A stretch of 60,000 nucleotides of DNA from assembly GCF_037975245.1 (NCBI RefSeq), contig NC_092566.1, positions 17,519,001-17,579,000 of the forward strand, given 5' to 3'. Below, piece by piece: positions 13,301-28,300 of this stretch. The DNA comes from Apostichopus japonicus (lineage: Eukaryota > Echinodermata > Holothuroidea > Aspidochirotida > Stichopodidae). Within the stretch, counting starts at the first letter, position 1. Each line of letters begins with the position of its first letter. A model generated the notes under the pieces. The model was not told where the DNA came from. It did no database searches and worked only from the letters and a program-made list of their open reading frames with translations. A program made the translations under genes and the position numbers.

Positions 13301-16300
13301 GTAGAGATGAGATGATCGTTAGAAATTACTGTGCCTCCGAACCCCTGCCGGGGAGATCACAACCTTGTCAAACGCAACCGAGGACCAAAATACATGTTTA
13401 GTCACTGCGTAAAATAACCCAACAGAATTTGGACTTCGGCGGTAGTTTGAGAAGGAGGGCAGCTGACTGGAATCAATTCCTCAGAGTCTTGACGGAGGCT
13501 CTCGTTAAAACATTTTCAGTAAGCTCACAGGATCAAGGGTGTGTGTCATGGCTGTGTTGCGTCCAATTTGGTAATGGTTGCAATGATTTCTAGAAGGTTG
13601 AGTTGGCCAAAATTAATGGTAGGTGAAAATGTTAGAAATAAGAAGAAAAGAAGAACTAAACTTTCTTAAGATAGCTGTGAGGTTATACCTGGTACTCTGC
13701 TAGGACTTGAAGGGGTGGGCTGAGGGGTCGCAGGATGGTGTACAGCGGTGTGTACGGGTGGCTGGTGTTGTCTCTGAATATGAGATGGTGGCTGTTTCCT
13801 TACGGGTGAAGAAGGAGCCTGTTGTACCGGGTGGTGCATTACTGGGGGAGGTGCAGGTTCTTGACTCTGTTGATTGAAAGACAAATAGTCTCGATTAAAT
13901 GGTAATGAATTGCAATTTTATATACTAAAAATGTCAATTTTCCCCCCTTGCTTTTTGATAAATTATGTAACATGATTTGATGCATGAAATAGTTCCCAAG
14001 CTTCCTGTGACATAATAAAGGAAGTGAGTCTCTTTTACTCTTTAATAAACCAAAGCTGTCTTCCTTATCTCTACTCCTCAAGCTCTTTTGTGAAAGTTTA
14101 TTCTTGCTGAAGCTGCTTCATAAGAATAAGGAAGATAGCTTTGGTTACTTCGTAGATCATGTGATACCTAGAAAATCGCCGTTTGTTTCTTCCGGGTATA
14201 AACCAAGCAAGGGCTGACCAGGTCGAACCCGTTAATGGGTGATTTTGACTAACCTGCTGTGGCGGTCTCACAGACCTGAACTCTTTCTTGGCTGGTTGCG
14301 AAGATGAGGGCGCCCAAACAGGTTGTAAATCTTGGAAGTTATCGTGGCCGTTGTATTCATCATCCTGTTCTGGTGTCTGACCTGGCTGCCAGACTCCTAG
14401 AAGATCAAAAACAAATCTTATTAATGATATAAACAAGAGAGGGCTATAAAGACCCCCCCCCCCCAGCAAAAAATGTACCCTAATTTTACCGCGGTAAACT
14501 ATGGTAAATGTGTGGTAAATAGGGTAAATGTGTGGTAAAATTGTGGTAAAATCAACTGCGGTACATTTACCGCAGTTTTACCATGGTATTACCGCGGTAA
14601 AAGTGCGGTACATTTACCGCGGTAAATTTACCGCAGTTTTACCATGATATTACCGCAGTATAAGTAGGGTAAAAGTGCGGTACATTTACCGCGGTAAATT
14701 TACCGCAGTTTTACCCTACTTATACCGCGGTATAAGTAGGGTAAAAGTGTGGTACATTTACTACGGTAAATTTACCGCAGTTTTACCATGGTATTACCGC
14801 GGTAAAAGTGTGGTACATTTACTACGGTAAATTTACCACAATTTTACCATGATATTACCGCGGTAAAAGTAGGGTAAAAGTGTGGTTCATTTACTGCGGT
14901 AAATTTACCGCAGTTTTACCATGATATAACCGCAGTATAAGTAGGGTTAAAGTGCGGTACATTTACTACGGTAAATTAACCACAGTTTTACCATGGTATT
15001 ACCGCGGTAAAAGTAGGGTAAAAGTGTGGTACATTTACTAGCTACGGTAAATTTACCATAGTTTTACCATGATATTACTGTAGTAAAAGTAGGGTAAGTT
15101 TATATGGTACATAAACTACATATGTGAAATTCCTACAATTGTGCCATGATTAACCACAGTAAAAATAGGGTAAAACTATACAGTGCAATTATACTATGGT
15201 AAATTTACCATAATTGTACCACAGAAGAACATATATGGGTCACACTATGAAACATGACGGTACATTTACAGCAATTTTTAATGATTTTGTCCCATATTTT
15301 TGCAATACTGATATGACAAACCTTTTGTTCTACTCATATCTTAATGTTGGCAATATAAATTACCTGTGGATATGAGTTGAATAAAGAAGAGAGACAAACT
15401 GCTATTCTTATATGTTATAGTATGCATCTCTTTTCCTAAAAAAAAACAAGCAGAGGATAGATACATAGAGAATTCCTTCATGGAATCCCTGATATATTTG
15501 AGAGGAGACAACAATTAATTCTTTTTTCATTATAAGGGAGAACCTAAAAGCCTTTAAAATGAAAAAAGAACTATATAAACTAGCACACATAAGGCATAGG
15601 TTCTGTGCCTCAACACTGTGGCACACAAAAATTGACCAATCAGTGTCCTCAGATTTGGGTATTCTCTGTCAGGTCCAATAAATGACTTGACAAGTCTATG
15701 TAATTATGTTCAGAGTACTCATTCCATTTAAAACAAGTCTTTGAGGACAATAAGAGATCAAAAGTCCAATCTGGACTACCAATCTAGTCAAAAGAAGAGA
15801 GTCAGGAATCATACCAGCTAGGGTAAATGAAATTCAACAAAGCTTTCTCATGTGTGAAACCTCCATGGATTTGATGAATTAAAAACTGATGCATTCTACA
15901 ACTGAGGACTTATATGTCAGGCATACAACCATTACAATAAGGGTAAAGGCATATAGCCAAATCATAATACAGTACACTGATGGGTGAAATTCAAAGGAAT
16001 ATATGGTGTACATGCTAATTGAAATAAGGACAAAATCATGCTCTATGTAAGGTAAAACTGTCCTGCAATTAGTGTAAAATCATGGTAAACTGAGGTAAAA
16101 CTAAGGTAAAAGCGTAGTAAATCTACGGTAAAATTGGGGTAAAATGTGGTAAGGGCGTGGTAAAAGTATGGTAAATTGAGGTAAAACTAAGGTAAAAGCG
16201 TGGTAAATCTACGGTAAAATTGGGGTAAAAGAACGGTAAACTGTGGTAAAAGCGTGGTAAATATACGGTAAAATTGGGGTAAAAGAACGGTAAAACTGTG

Positions 16301-19300
16301 GTAAATTTGGGGTAAAAGTGTAGTAAAAGCGCGGTAAAAGTATGGTAACACCGTGGTAAATTGCGGTAAAATTGGGGTAAAAGTGAGGTAAAACCATGGT
16401 AAATTTGTGGTAATTTACTGCGGTAAACCGCGGTTTACCGCGTCCATAGGGCCAAAACACCGCGGTAATGTACAACAAATTTACCGCGTTTTTACCCCGG
16501 TTTTACCGGGGTAAAAGTGTGGTATGTTACCGCGGTAAATTTGAGGTAAATTTTTTCTTGGGCCATCTCCCTGGTAATGATGGGGCATTGCCAAAATCAC
16601 AAGATATTCCATTACGGCATCAAATGCGTCAGCTTTACTGACTGAAATAAATCCTCATATTCTTACAGCAATAATCACCTAATGTTGATTTATTGGAGAC
16701 ATTAAAGGTACAGTTTACCTAGTTGTTACTTTTGCTTCCTGTCATTTTGTATATGTTAGCAATTTGTAAGCATTCTGCGGGCATTGACATTGCAGTAGGC
16801 TATTAAGCTGCCCTGCTGCTACAGTATTTCTTAGAAAAGGACTGTTTTGTTAAACCGTTTTCTTTATGATATTGAAACATCAATAATGTCATACTTCTAA
16901 GTTGACCATTTCTCAAATACTTTTAAGCTGTATCTGTTCCATTACTCTGGTCAAGTAACAATTTATTTACCTTTGCTAGAAATGTTATTCATTGAAAGTG
17001 TTGACACTGTTAAGTACTGTTCATTTTGGTACTTGTCTGTGTGTTGAGAAATAATCTCCCTTCTTGATTCCTGTACATGGGTGTCTAAAAATATATCCTA
17101 GCAGAATCCTGTAGCACATGACTGGTGCCTTTAGCATCATACAGTTTTCATTCAGTGGGAAGTATTTACTTGTATTTACACTGAACACATTATTACTGTT
17201 TAGTTTGGTACTTTGTGTGTTGTTAAATGCTCTTACTTCTCTGATTCCTGTACTATGTGTGTTAACAATTACATCCTAGCTGAACCTGTAGCACATGACT
17301 GGTGCCTTTAGCACCACATGCAGCACAGCAGGCTGTAAATAACTCATCAAAGACTACTATGGTTCAACCAAAGGTGGCCCCACATTGTTACCTCATGTTT
17401 GTTGTCAAGTACATAATATCAAGGTGGTGATATACATGTATATATAGATAAGTTCAATCTGCTCATGCAGTGTTGACTGACAAAACATTATCTCCATCTG
17501 TTTCAACTTGAAGAAGTCTCCAACTTTGAAGAAGGAACCTCTGGGATTTGACATGTCAAAATCATGAATGCATGTTACCTTTATTTTGAAAGGTAATGTT
17601 TTCTCTTAGAAGGGAAGAGAGAGGTAAGGGAAGGGGGGGAGAGAAAGAGATAAGAGGAGGATGGGAGGGGTGGGTGAGGGAAATCTGGCGGTGATCGACA
17701 GTACCCTATCTCCGTTCTTTATATTCGAGAATGAAGCGAAAGGTACTGTGCCAGATCTATGAAGTCAACGATATACTGTATATGCATATTCATTACTGTA
17801 TATGCAAATATGGTAATATTAATAACATGCTTATCTGACATAAACAATGAAGTAATCATTCCCTGTTGATGGAAAAAAATATATAAGCTCTAAACCTTGA
17901 ATAAATTGTCTTAACCCTCACTTTCATGCAACTGTCTGTGGTTTTTGAAATCCAAACAGTACTGTATTATTCCTTTTTTTGGGCAAAGGAACAACAGTTT
18001 GTTTTGGCTTGAATATGGGATTTGAACAAGTTTATTTATACTTGCATTTTAAGGTTTCTCTATGCATTCTGATAATTTAAATGTCAGTCTCAAATAATTG
18101 CAAAACAATTTATCCAGTCATACTGAAAGTTCCAAGTTCATAATTCAGTGAATATTATATAATTACCACAGCATAACTATACGTGCCAATCTGCACAAAA
18201 AGTGCACAGCACTTCAAACTGTCAAGAGATTTCTGTTTTTTTTTTTAGCATAAAGCAGAGAGTCCTTACAGAAAAGCTCCCTGGTACAAAAAGATCAGAC
18301 TTATACATATAATTTCCTTTTCAGTGACATTAAACAATCCACTTGTCTTAGACATATATTACCCATGTAAAATGTCTGGGAGCTTTAAAGTAGAGCTGGG
18401 ATAGTTTATTTCAATGTTAATATGACATAACTTGATGATGATCACAACAAAGTCACAACAACCAAAGGCAAACTACATGCAGCTTAAAAAACGTGTTTGA
18501 TGTCATCTTTATCGATACTACGGTAGTTTTCAGTTTTGTTTCGATCAAAGGTACTTTAAGTTACCTGCAAACACAGGGATATAACATTCACTGATTTAAT
18601 GTGAAATTTAAAGTGAGAAGTTCTGAGACTTTCTCAATTCTTGCCAAGTAAAGATACTGCAACTCACACCAGATACAAGTTTATTAACCTTGATATAAAT
18701 AGGAGACTTTTGTAATGATATATGCTTCAAATGAAATTTTAGGGTCTTTTTTGTCTTCCCAAGAGATTGTTCTTAAATGCCTATGAAATCAATCATACTG
18801 TACCTGTCGGTGACTCCCTTCCGTTAGTAAGTGGCTCGCCCCTTGAGGGTGGGGGAGCTGGTTCCAGTTGCCAGTCTGGGGGTGGGGGAGGTAACCAGTC
18901 ATCCCAGGGGTCACGCTGTATCTTATTATTATTCATGATGTCTATGGGCGGTGGAGCGATGACCGACCGATCAGCTGTTAGTTGAAAAAAACCATGCAAG
19001 AGTCATGATGCACTAAATTGTCATCCATAATGTATGCACAGTATATACAATAAATCATGCAAATTTATGCAAAATATGCTCAATACCGTTCTGTGAGAAA
19101 GAACATGCAAGATGCAAACTTAACATAAGTTAAACCTTATCAAAAATTCATTTATTTTGTTACGAGGACTATAAATATGTATGCTTTCACTTTTTCTTTC
19201 CCTTAAAGTTTACTTATCATTATTTGTAAACTATCCATGAATATCGTGTCTTTCTTTAAACATACTTATTAATTATTGGCCACGGTATGCCTAACACAGG

Positions 19301-22300
19301 ATATCTCTAGCAGTATGGTATTTTGACCCGCTGCATTTTAGAAAGGCATTTGAAGCCCCAAGTGTATTCTTCACGAACTCACTGTGTAAACCTTGAGCGT
19401 AATATTTACTTTACCGAAATTGGTCGGATGTTTACATTTATCTTCATTTATATAGACTTACTAATCAAAATTCCTTCATGGTACATGCTAAGAGTTATTT
19501 GAACTTATCATAGAAGTTGACATAGAAATAGACCTGAAAGCCAGCAGGCTTTGTGGTTTCTTGCGGATGTAGGAAAGTTAGGAAACGTTATCAAATGTTA
19601 ACATCGGGACGCAAGATTTTCAAACCTTAATTGTATAAACAGGTTGTTAGTCATCAGCAAAGATTAAGCTTCAACAATATGTTTTCAATCAATGTTTATG
19701 CCGCTGAATTTGGTATGTATATTTTACAATTATTCTGCATTTCCATTATCATAATAGAAGGCATTTAATGGTGATGATATTTAAGGGGTTAGCCCGGTTA
19801 GGGTACTTCCCTGTAAATAAGTGATTAAATATACCCACAATGCAATCAAACTGGATTAGAAATGTAAAATATTAGTCATGCACAAACCGACAGTGAAGGC
19901 TTACTAAAATTTAAATACATGGGTGGTGATTAGAAAATATCTTAGTACTGTGCAGTAACTGTTTGAAACAGCTGACATTAATTCTTAAGTTAGTACATGG
20001 TAAAACAGGGAGGTTGGTAAGGGGAGGTGGGGGTTGGAAGAGGTTCAGGAAAGGAGGAGGGTGATGGGAAATTTATGGGCAGAGACTGAGGGAGAGGCAG
20101 AGGGAATTACTTTTGAGTACTGACAGACAAATATAGCTTGAAGATAAATGAGGGTCTTAAATGTAGGTAGCAAAATTGCAAATCTTTTGGGTAAATTTCC
20201 ATTGCCCTCTGCTCCTTCCCATTTTAGTTGCACCATGTACATTGAAACTGATTTCAATTTAGGGGTGAAGAAGATGAAATTGTCTGATACACTGTTAGAA
20301 AATATATGACATTCATTCCTGCATGAAAAAATAAATATTAGAACAGACTAAACCAGTCCATGGGATGTACATACATACATATGGGTCATTCCAAAATGAA
20401 ATAGGGGACCAACTTGCGTCATGTTTTTAACCCGAGTTCTGGAAGGTTTTGAGTCTCATAATTATGAACATGAGGATTAAATAATTGTACAGTGACGCAA
20501 ACAGGACGTTTCAAAATTCTGCTTCCTTCAAAAACCGAACCAAGTTTTTACCACCTCATTTATATCTGTGATCAACCATATTTTGTTTCTATACATGCAC
20601 TGACAGTTATCCCTTAAATTATAGATGATGGGGGGAAGAGGAGAAGGGAAGAGCAGAGGGAGAGGGAGAGGGGGAGGGAGAGGGGTAGTCTTCATTTAGA
20701 TCAACAACAACAACACACTTGATATCATAAAGCTACAGTACAGAGGAACATCCTGACCTGAAGTGGGGGAAAGGTTGAGTGTATTTGAGCCACAGTGGTT
20801 CAAAGTTCATGCCATTGGCTCGATGAAGAATTCTACACAATGGGGCTGTATACACCTACTATAGTACTGTACACATGTAGGCAGTTGGTACATTCCAGGA
20901 AATACAAACTTCCCCTACCGTATCCAGCCTAACCACGTGACCAGTAGTTCAATGCCACTGATGTGATGAATAATTCTACACAATTTTCCAAGGGGCTGTA
21001 CACATGAATGCAGTTGGTACATCGCAGACAATACAAATTTTTCCTACCCGTATCCAACCTAACCATGTGACCAGTAGTTCAAAGTTCATGCCACTGATGT
21101 GATGAATAATTCTACACAATTTTCCAAGGGGGGAGGGGGGGCTGTACACATGAATGCAGTTGGTACATTGCAGAAAATACCCACTTCTCCCTACTGTATT
21201 CAACCTAACCACATGACCAGGGAATAATTTATCTGTCATCCCATGACAACATGCTATGCAAAATGGTCAAACTGCTACTGTATACACTTGAGTCCAAAGA
21301 TGTCTAGCATATTGTATACACAGGAACCATGTATAGTATGTCATAAGGAGACCAAATTGGGAGCCTTCGTAACTGCTAAACAACATTCAAATGATAAATT
21401 ATTCCCCGATGGACCAATAACTTGCAAGAAGGCTAGTATAACCATGAATATATGTTTTATTTAATTAGTATTTCTTTTTAATATATATATTGTATACATT
21501 GTTTGTAAAATCTGTCAGACAAGTGTACATAATGAATGCGGCATGCATGAGCTGAGTATGACAGGATACCTCCGGCGTCCATTTCATCAAAAAACTTTTT
21601 CTTCTTGGCAAAAAGAGCCGCTCCTTTGGACCCCAAGAAGCCTTGATTTGTCAAGTCTTCCATCATCAGGCCGCCATCTTCGAGGGGGGACGCACGTAGG
21701 CATGCAAAGGGCAGAGGTCAAAGGTTAATTAGATGCATATATCTCTATGGATATATCCATTAGATGAGGGGGTTTATCACCTTGAATGGAGAGTCATTGG
21801 AGGAGTATTGGGGGAAAGTTCAGTAGGTTCATCTCTACAGAGAAGATTCCACCTTCGTTACAGTACTTTGTACAGTAATATAATATAGTATTAAAGGTAT
21901 TGAAGACTCGCCCCGAACCGCGTGCCGCCCTCTGCATAAAGTTAACTTTCCGTTGCTTGCAAATGAAGTTTTCTTCTTGTTGCTACAAAATGCAGACAGT
22001 AATGAAACATGATAACCTAGTTATCTTTTATCTGGACCTGAGATGTCCATAGCTGCTATATTTGTGGGTATTGACTGTAGCAGCATATATATTTCTGGGA
22101 TCGATGGTGGTGTCTAACAGTTTTGTTACACCTTATTCGAATCTAGGTCAGATTACCGGCATCAGACGTTTTTTTTGTGCGAGTCTTCACTCCCTTTAAA
22201 CCATAAATTTTAGCACAGTTTTCCAACTTTTCCATTCTTTTCTCTTTTTCTCTCCCAAACAACAGAGGCAAAAGGTGAGAAGATGGTACATGAACACTAA

Positions 22301-25300
22301 TTTAAATGTTGGTTTAACCAAAATAGCTACATTTATTATATATGCAACTTTGAAGGACGTGCCCTTAAAAACATTTTGAAGTTCTTCATAAGTTTAGCTT
22401 AATAATCAACTGGCTATTAACAAGTGAAAAAATAAGAATTGTGTGAAATAAACTTGATTTATGGAGGAGAAGAAAAATAAGGTAAATTTACTATATATAT
22501 ATTTCATGTAGTATCACAGCGGTTCACCTTACCTGGTTTTCCATTCTGCCATATTGGGCTCTTTGGACTTGATGGTGAATACACTATAAAAACAGAAACA
22601 AAACAAACATAGATAAATAAATAATTAAAAATCAAATATATATATATTTTCCACACAATGTATGGACATGTACTGTCCCAATTTACACTTTAATTTTCAG
22701 ACATGTTTAACAGAGCAGCTGGAGGGGCTCGGAATAAAAAAAACATTTCAGACATTTGGCAAATGCTGAATAGCGAGGGCAGTAGACAGGAAATTGTTAT
22801 AGTCAACATGGGACAGGGTCAGTGTGAGAGAGAGGGATCTTGATGGAGAAGTAGGGAGGAGACAGGTAAGTGAAAAATTGTGGTTTATTACTAAAATAAT
22901 AAAAACAGATCAAATTAAATTTTGTTTCAATCTACTGTCAATCATAGGAAGGATTAACATGTATGTATAGTACTGAATGTGCAATGCAGCAGACCTCATA
23001 CTGTGTAGTGTGGTCGTCATGTATCTTTGAAATGCTTTGAGCTTATGAATATGGTTATTAGTTCTACAAACATGCAGTAACGTGTTCCGGTAACCCTTCA
23101 TTACATCACACAACTTGTATGAATAGCGACAGAATTAACGGACAAATTCAAATATTCTTCAATTGATGTTGAAGCAAAGTATAATAATAAGACAAAGAGT
23201 CAATTACCTCCATGCTGGCACTGCACACGTCCTATCAATTAATTTGTCAAATAAAGTAGGGTGCAATTCCAAACGTTGAAGAACCCATTATTAATTGTCC
23301 TGCCATCTTAATCATGTCTTAAAACAAAGGGACAAACACCTTCTCTTAATTGTATTAAAGCAGCACGTCCTGACATACATTATATCCTGTCACGCAGATC
23401 TCCACCTTCATATATCGACGATGCAACAACTGATATTTTACTGTGTACACGTCAGATTAGTACCTACGATATAACAGTTTTGATTGGTCTTATTTCTTAC
23501 TTGGGTTTAAGAGGAGTTTTACCATCTTAAAGTACTTAGATAAATTGCAAAAAATTAAATAAATCATAATAAATAACTTTCAGCATATCGTCGAGTGCAA
23601 TCACAAACTGACAAGTTCAACTTAAATAACTTACTGGAAGAGTTGTCGCAGTTGATGGTAATTAAAGTAATACAAGATTTAAACAAACAATATAAAGATA
23701 ACAGAGTTTACCACTCAAAAACCATTTCACAGACAGCTGTAAGCCTGGCTAATATGTTACTGGTATTAATAATAATAATATTAATAATAATAATACAGCA
23801 CCATGGAGACCAGTGCATACTGTATTCCATTAATACAATTTAGTGTATTCAGGGTCATGGCTGTTTTGTAAACTGTATTTATGCTACTATTGAAATATAC
23901 ATCATAGTGATGAATATAGAATCATAGTGATATAACACATCAAAGTCGAGATTTAACATGTAAATAAATGAGGCAGGCCATTCATAGCCCATATGCATGC
24001 ATATTATCTGTCTGCATGAGAGTATATATATTTCATACGTACAGTATGTTAAATCAAAGGCTATCATTTCTTCCACTTACTGCGGGGCACACAAGCCTCA
24101 CTTAAGTCAACATGACCAAGACTTTTACACGGCAATCCTTCGAGAAAATTTCACGCCATGTGAACAACATGACTTTATACGACTTCTATACAAACAGTTC
24201 ACACCCGTGCAGTATTACAACATTGGTATGGTGTGGCTAACTGCAGCTGGGTGAACTGCAAAGACTTGTAGAATCAAATTTCAACCATCTCTTGATGAGT
24301 TCCAGCTGTTTGGATGGGGTTATACAAGTCACCTCTTAGAGGCTGTTTGGATTTGTGTTATAACAAACATGAAAATGAGGATTTTATTAAAAGTTAAAGA
24401 TTGTAATTACATGAAATTGGTCACCAAAGAAACATTAGCCAGTAAATTCTTTATTACATTCACTTTCTGAAATGCCTTTGTCTCACAATATTCTGTATCG
24501 GTATTAACCACGAATAAAAGGCAAATCGAGAAATTGTCAATATTTTGGGATTTTTTTCCTTTATTTTTTTCCTTTATGTGAGGTGAAAGTTGACAAGTCC
24601 TTATAATGCAAGTGAGATATTGTATTTTTTTTTAATGTGATTTCAGTATTAAAGTTGTAGAAATATTTATGATTTGTTTTAATATTTTTTATTCATTTAG
24701 CACATACAAAGCTTTGAGGCAACACGTAATAGCAGTTACAGCTTGTTTTAACATAATCTGTCACTATCCCAGAGAATTTGAGGGGATTTTTCTTTCACTC
24801 ATCAGCTAACAGGTGATCAAATAACGAACAATGAACTAGGAACGGCAGCCTTAACCAAAAGATATGAAAATGTACATCCTAAAGAACACACTAAAAATGC
24901 CAACTGTATTGAATCGGCAGAAAATATTCTTCTTTTTCCAGGATTAAATACATTTCTTGTCTCTTTTCTGTTATTTTCATTTAATAGTTTGTATTTATTT
25001 TGTCATTTTTGTCATTTAATCCCCAATTCCACCCAGCATTTTTCAGTAAATAGTTGAGAATTACCAGGGTTAGTTTGATACTTTCAATGACCTCTCTGAC
25101 AAAGGTTTACCTGCACAACTACAGTAAAGGAGGTGTATAGCGATTATGAGACAAAAGTAATTATACAATAGGGACCTATTCAATGGGTTTATTGAAAGGC
25201 CAGCTAATAATAGAATAAAATACACACACTGTACTAGCAGCATTCCTTTGCTCTATTCAATTGCTAAAGGGAATTTTTTTTTAAAGATATTATCAAAATC

Positions 25301-28300
25301 CTGATGGGCAGGGCAGAGGAAGGGAAAAATGGAAGTATTCACTGGTAATTTATGTCACCTTAAACTTTGCAACAGGAAGAAACACTGACTTGGTGTATAA
25401 AGCTTAAGTAATGTGCAAAAATAGCCCTTGGGATTACTGTACTGGAGTAATATAATCTGACTTTTTTAACATTTTATTAAAGGTCTAAATGGTGGTCTGG
25501 TGACTAATTTTTCATCAGAGAAATATTGAATATAAATATAAATACATTAAAAAAGTGATTTATACCTATACTTATATATATCTATATACCTGTATATTTC
25601 ATTATTCATTATAAATCTGGTTGGAATTGCAACTCCACAGTGCAGACATGCTTAATATAAAATCAGAGTCGTTGAGGGATTATAAACCCATAAACATTTC
25701 TTAACTGAAATCAGCCATACAGACAGCTGTACATGACAGAGGGAAACAATCTCTTCAACTTCACCTAAATTTGTTTTGACACTTTTGCCAGGAAGTTACA
25801 TTTCGATAGACCTCTTTACAATAATCATATATATGACTCTTGTACTCTCTAGTTGCATTCAGTTATTATATAGATATGAATATCTATCCATAGTTATGAA
25901 CATAATGTAATTGTTTCTGACAAGGTAATATTCTAGCAGGAAATCAGTGAAAATCAAACCTTCCTTTTTACTGTTTGCTCCCAAGTTTAATAGCTGTGCC
26001 AATAATTTAGTTCAGAATTGTCATAGTTTAGATTAACTGTATGTCTAAGTAATTGATTAATACAATTAGGCCATATCTAGAGGCCTTAGGCTTGCTAACT
26101 GTAACCTAGCATATATGGTATAGTTTTGTAGTCCATCTCTTGAAATCAATATTGATGTTTGGCAGATTTTATATATTTGTTTTTGATGAGACTTTTTGTT
26201 CTTGTGGTACATTCTGTAAATGTAAGTTAAAAATGAAGTTGATTTGCTTCAACAATCAAGTTTCATTTCATTACTAATGTCAGTTTAAAAACTGAAATTT
26301 TTCTATATATATTTCCCTATTTTGATTTTTACTCAAGATTTAGTGTTGTGCAATTTTCACACAATAAGGCACTATAATTTCACAGAACAGGCACAACTGG
26401 TCTGTTGAGATAATCTCTGATAGATATTGTTTGGTTTTGCATTCAACCTTCCTGCAGGGAATTTGCAGCTGCTGTGTGCTTTTGTTATTTGACACTTACA
26501 TGCCTAAGGTAAATACATAAATAATTTATTTCAAATTTAATAATTGATTCGTGATTTCAAATTCAATTTCCTACTTTTAATATAAGTGGCAGTTTACGTA
26601 CACACTGAACCCCTTCACTGCTTGTTAATAGCAACTTAAGCTATATGTCAGTATACATTTTAAGTATAGTGCAAATGTACCAACAGTTTAAGAGCTGCAT
26701 TGAATTCATTGACTATTCCAATCCCTCTCAACCATCTCCACAGGAAATTACTAGATACTCAGAACGAGATTATAGGGGGAGGCCGCGGCAAACAATTCTG
26801 GTGGCTATGGCTGTATAATTACCATTTAAATGGACACAAACCTGAGTAAGATAGATATAGATATAGTGTTACAGACACCGAGTGACTGGACTGGAATGCT
26901 GAGAATCTATGGTATGCCTGAGCAACAGTATGACAGAGAAATGAAGAATTGCAGGCTAATTTTATCCTCCTCGGTTGAGAAATATGGACCGAATTAATAA
27001 CCATTGGAGATTCTACAGACCTCAAGGCAGTGCTAGTTTATATACACAATGTATGGATGTAACATAGAAACCATTTAAATTATTCTGGGTATGTGTGTGT
27101 TTAATACAGAAAGGTTTTAACTTTATAGCTATATCACAGTAACTGAAAATTAGTTTTTTTTTTTTTTTTGCAGCAGTAGTTGAAAGAAAGTATTTAAAAT
27201 TGAACACTATTCAAATTCTGACTGAAAGAGATGAAAAGAAAGAAATTAAGATGATACTTAAAAAATCATTGAATTAATTAATTAGGCTTGAATCACCATT
27301 GCTTTTTTAAGTAAACAACAGTTAAGTTATATAAATTTCATTAAATCATACATAATTTCAGTTAATTTCGTGAACAATTTGAATATTAACTACATTGTTT
27401 GATGGGTTCCATGTAAATTTGTAACAAGTATTGAAAACATAACATCAGAGAAAGAGACACAGGGAGAGACCTAGTGTAGTGAGGGGAAAAGCTCAATGCG
27501 ATGTATTTATCTAACAAACTTCAATTTCTTTTTGCAGCTTGGGTAATTGGAGTGTAAAGGTATCGAGGAGACATGTAAGCCAGAGGAGTGATGTAATTTG
27601 TATCGATGTCAATAAGCAGCAGTCGTAAAGATGAGGCAATAACTGCAGGTCTACTCTACATACCATTGGCTACAAAATATCTCTCCTAGAGGATGTTTTC
27701 ACCTACGTTCAGAGTAAATCATTCCCCACTTGTATGTGCAGTAGCATTCCAACATAGCATGTACTAGAATATGTGGTTACATTAATGATAACCATCCTAT
27801 CCGTAAAGATGGATTTATGTGAAGGAGACGGTATAAATGTCAATATGTAAAACTCAGACTATCAACTTACTCCCCTTAGCTATCATGATAACCTTCGGGC
27901 ATGGGTTGATATAATGAATAATATTTTCTATTGATTTACTTTAGCCTTTGTGGTTAATTGTACAATTAGTAAATTCAAAGCAATTGAATTACATTAGCTA
28001 CTGTACCAGGTGAAAGTCTATTTACCTTTACTAGAATACCAATTCTTTACCAAACTTTCAGCATGGCCCTTCACAGCATTCCAAGAATAAACGAGGTGGT
28101 GGTGACCTCCCGTGGGGTCACCCCTGTGACACCCTCCCTCTGGCTACAAACATGCCCTCCTCATATTTGACTGGTTGTGAAAATAAACCTCATCCCTGAC
28201 ATATTTAGCAATCATTTCATCCTATGAGGAGGGTGTATCAAAACACAAATGAATCGGTTATGGTTCATTCAACATTCCTACCAAGCTCAAAGCCTATAGC

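Larger units (their letters stand above)
14397..18803. other. Intron 8, mostly repeat
   Basis: The intron contains the GGTAAA/TTTACC element and the 177-bp duplication. A purine-only stretch runs from about 17605 to 17685. The remaining sequence is AT-rich without supported exons. Confidence 0.6.

Noticed and set aside
16209-16478. 89-codon minus-strand frame
   Set aside because: It is a translation of the GGTAAA repeat (F-T-P-x-L-P pattern), not a gene.
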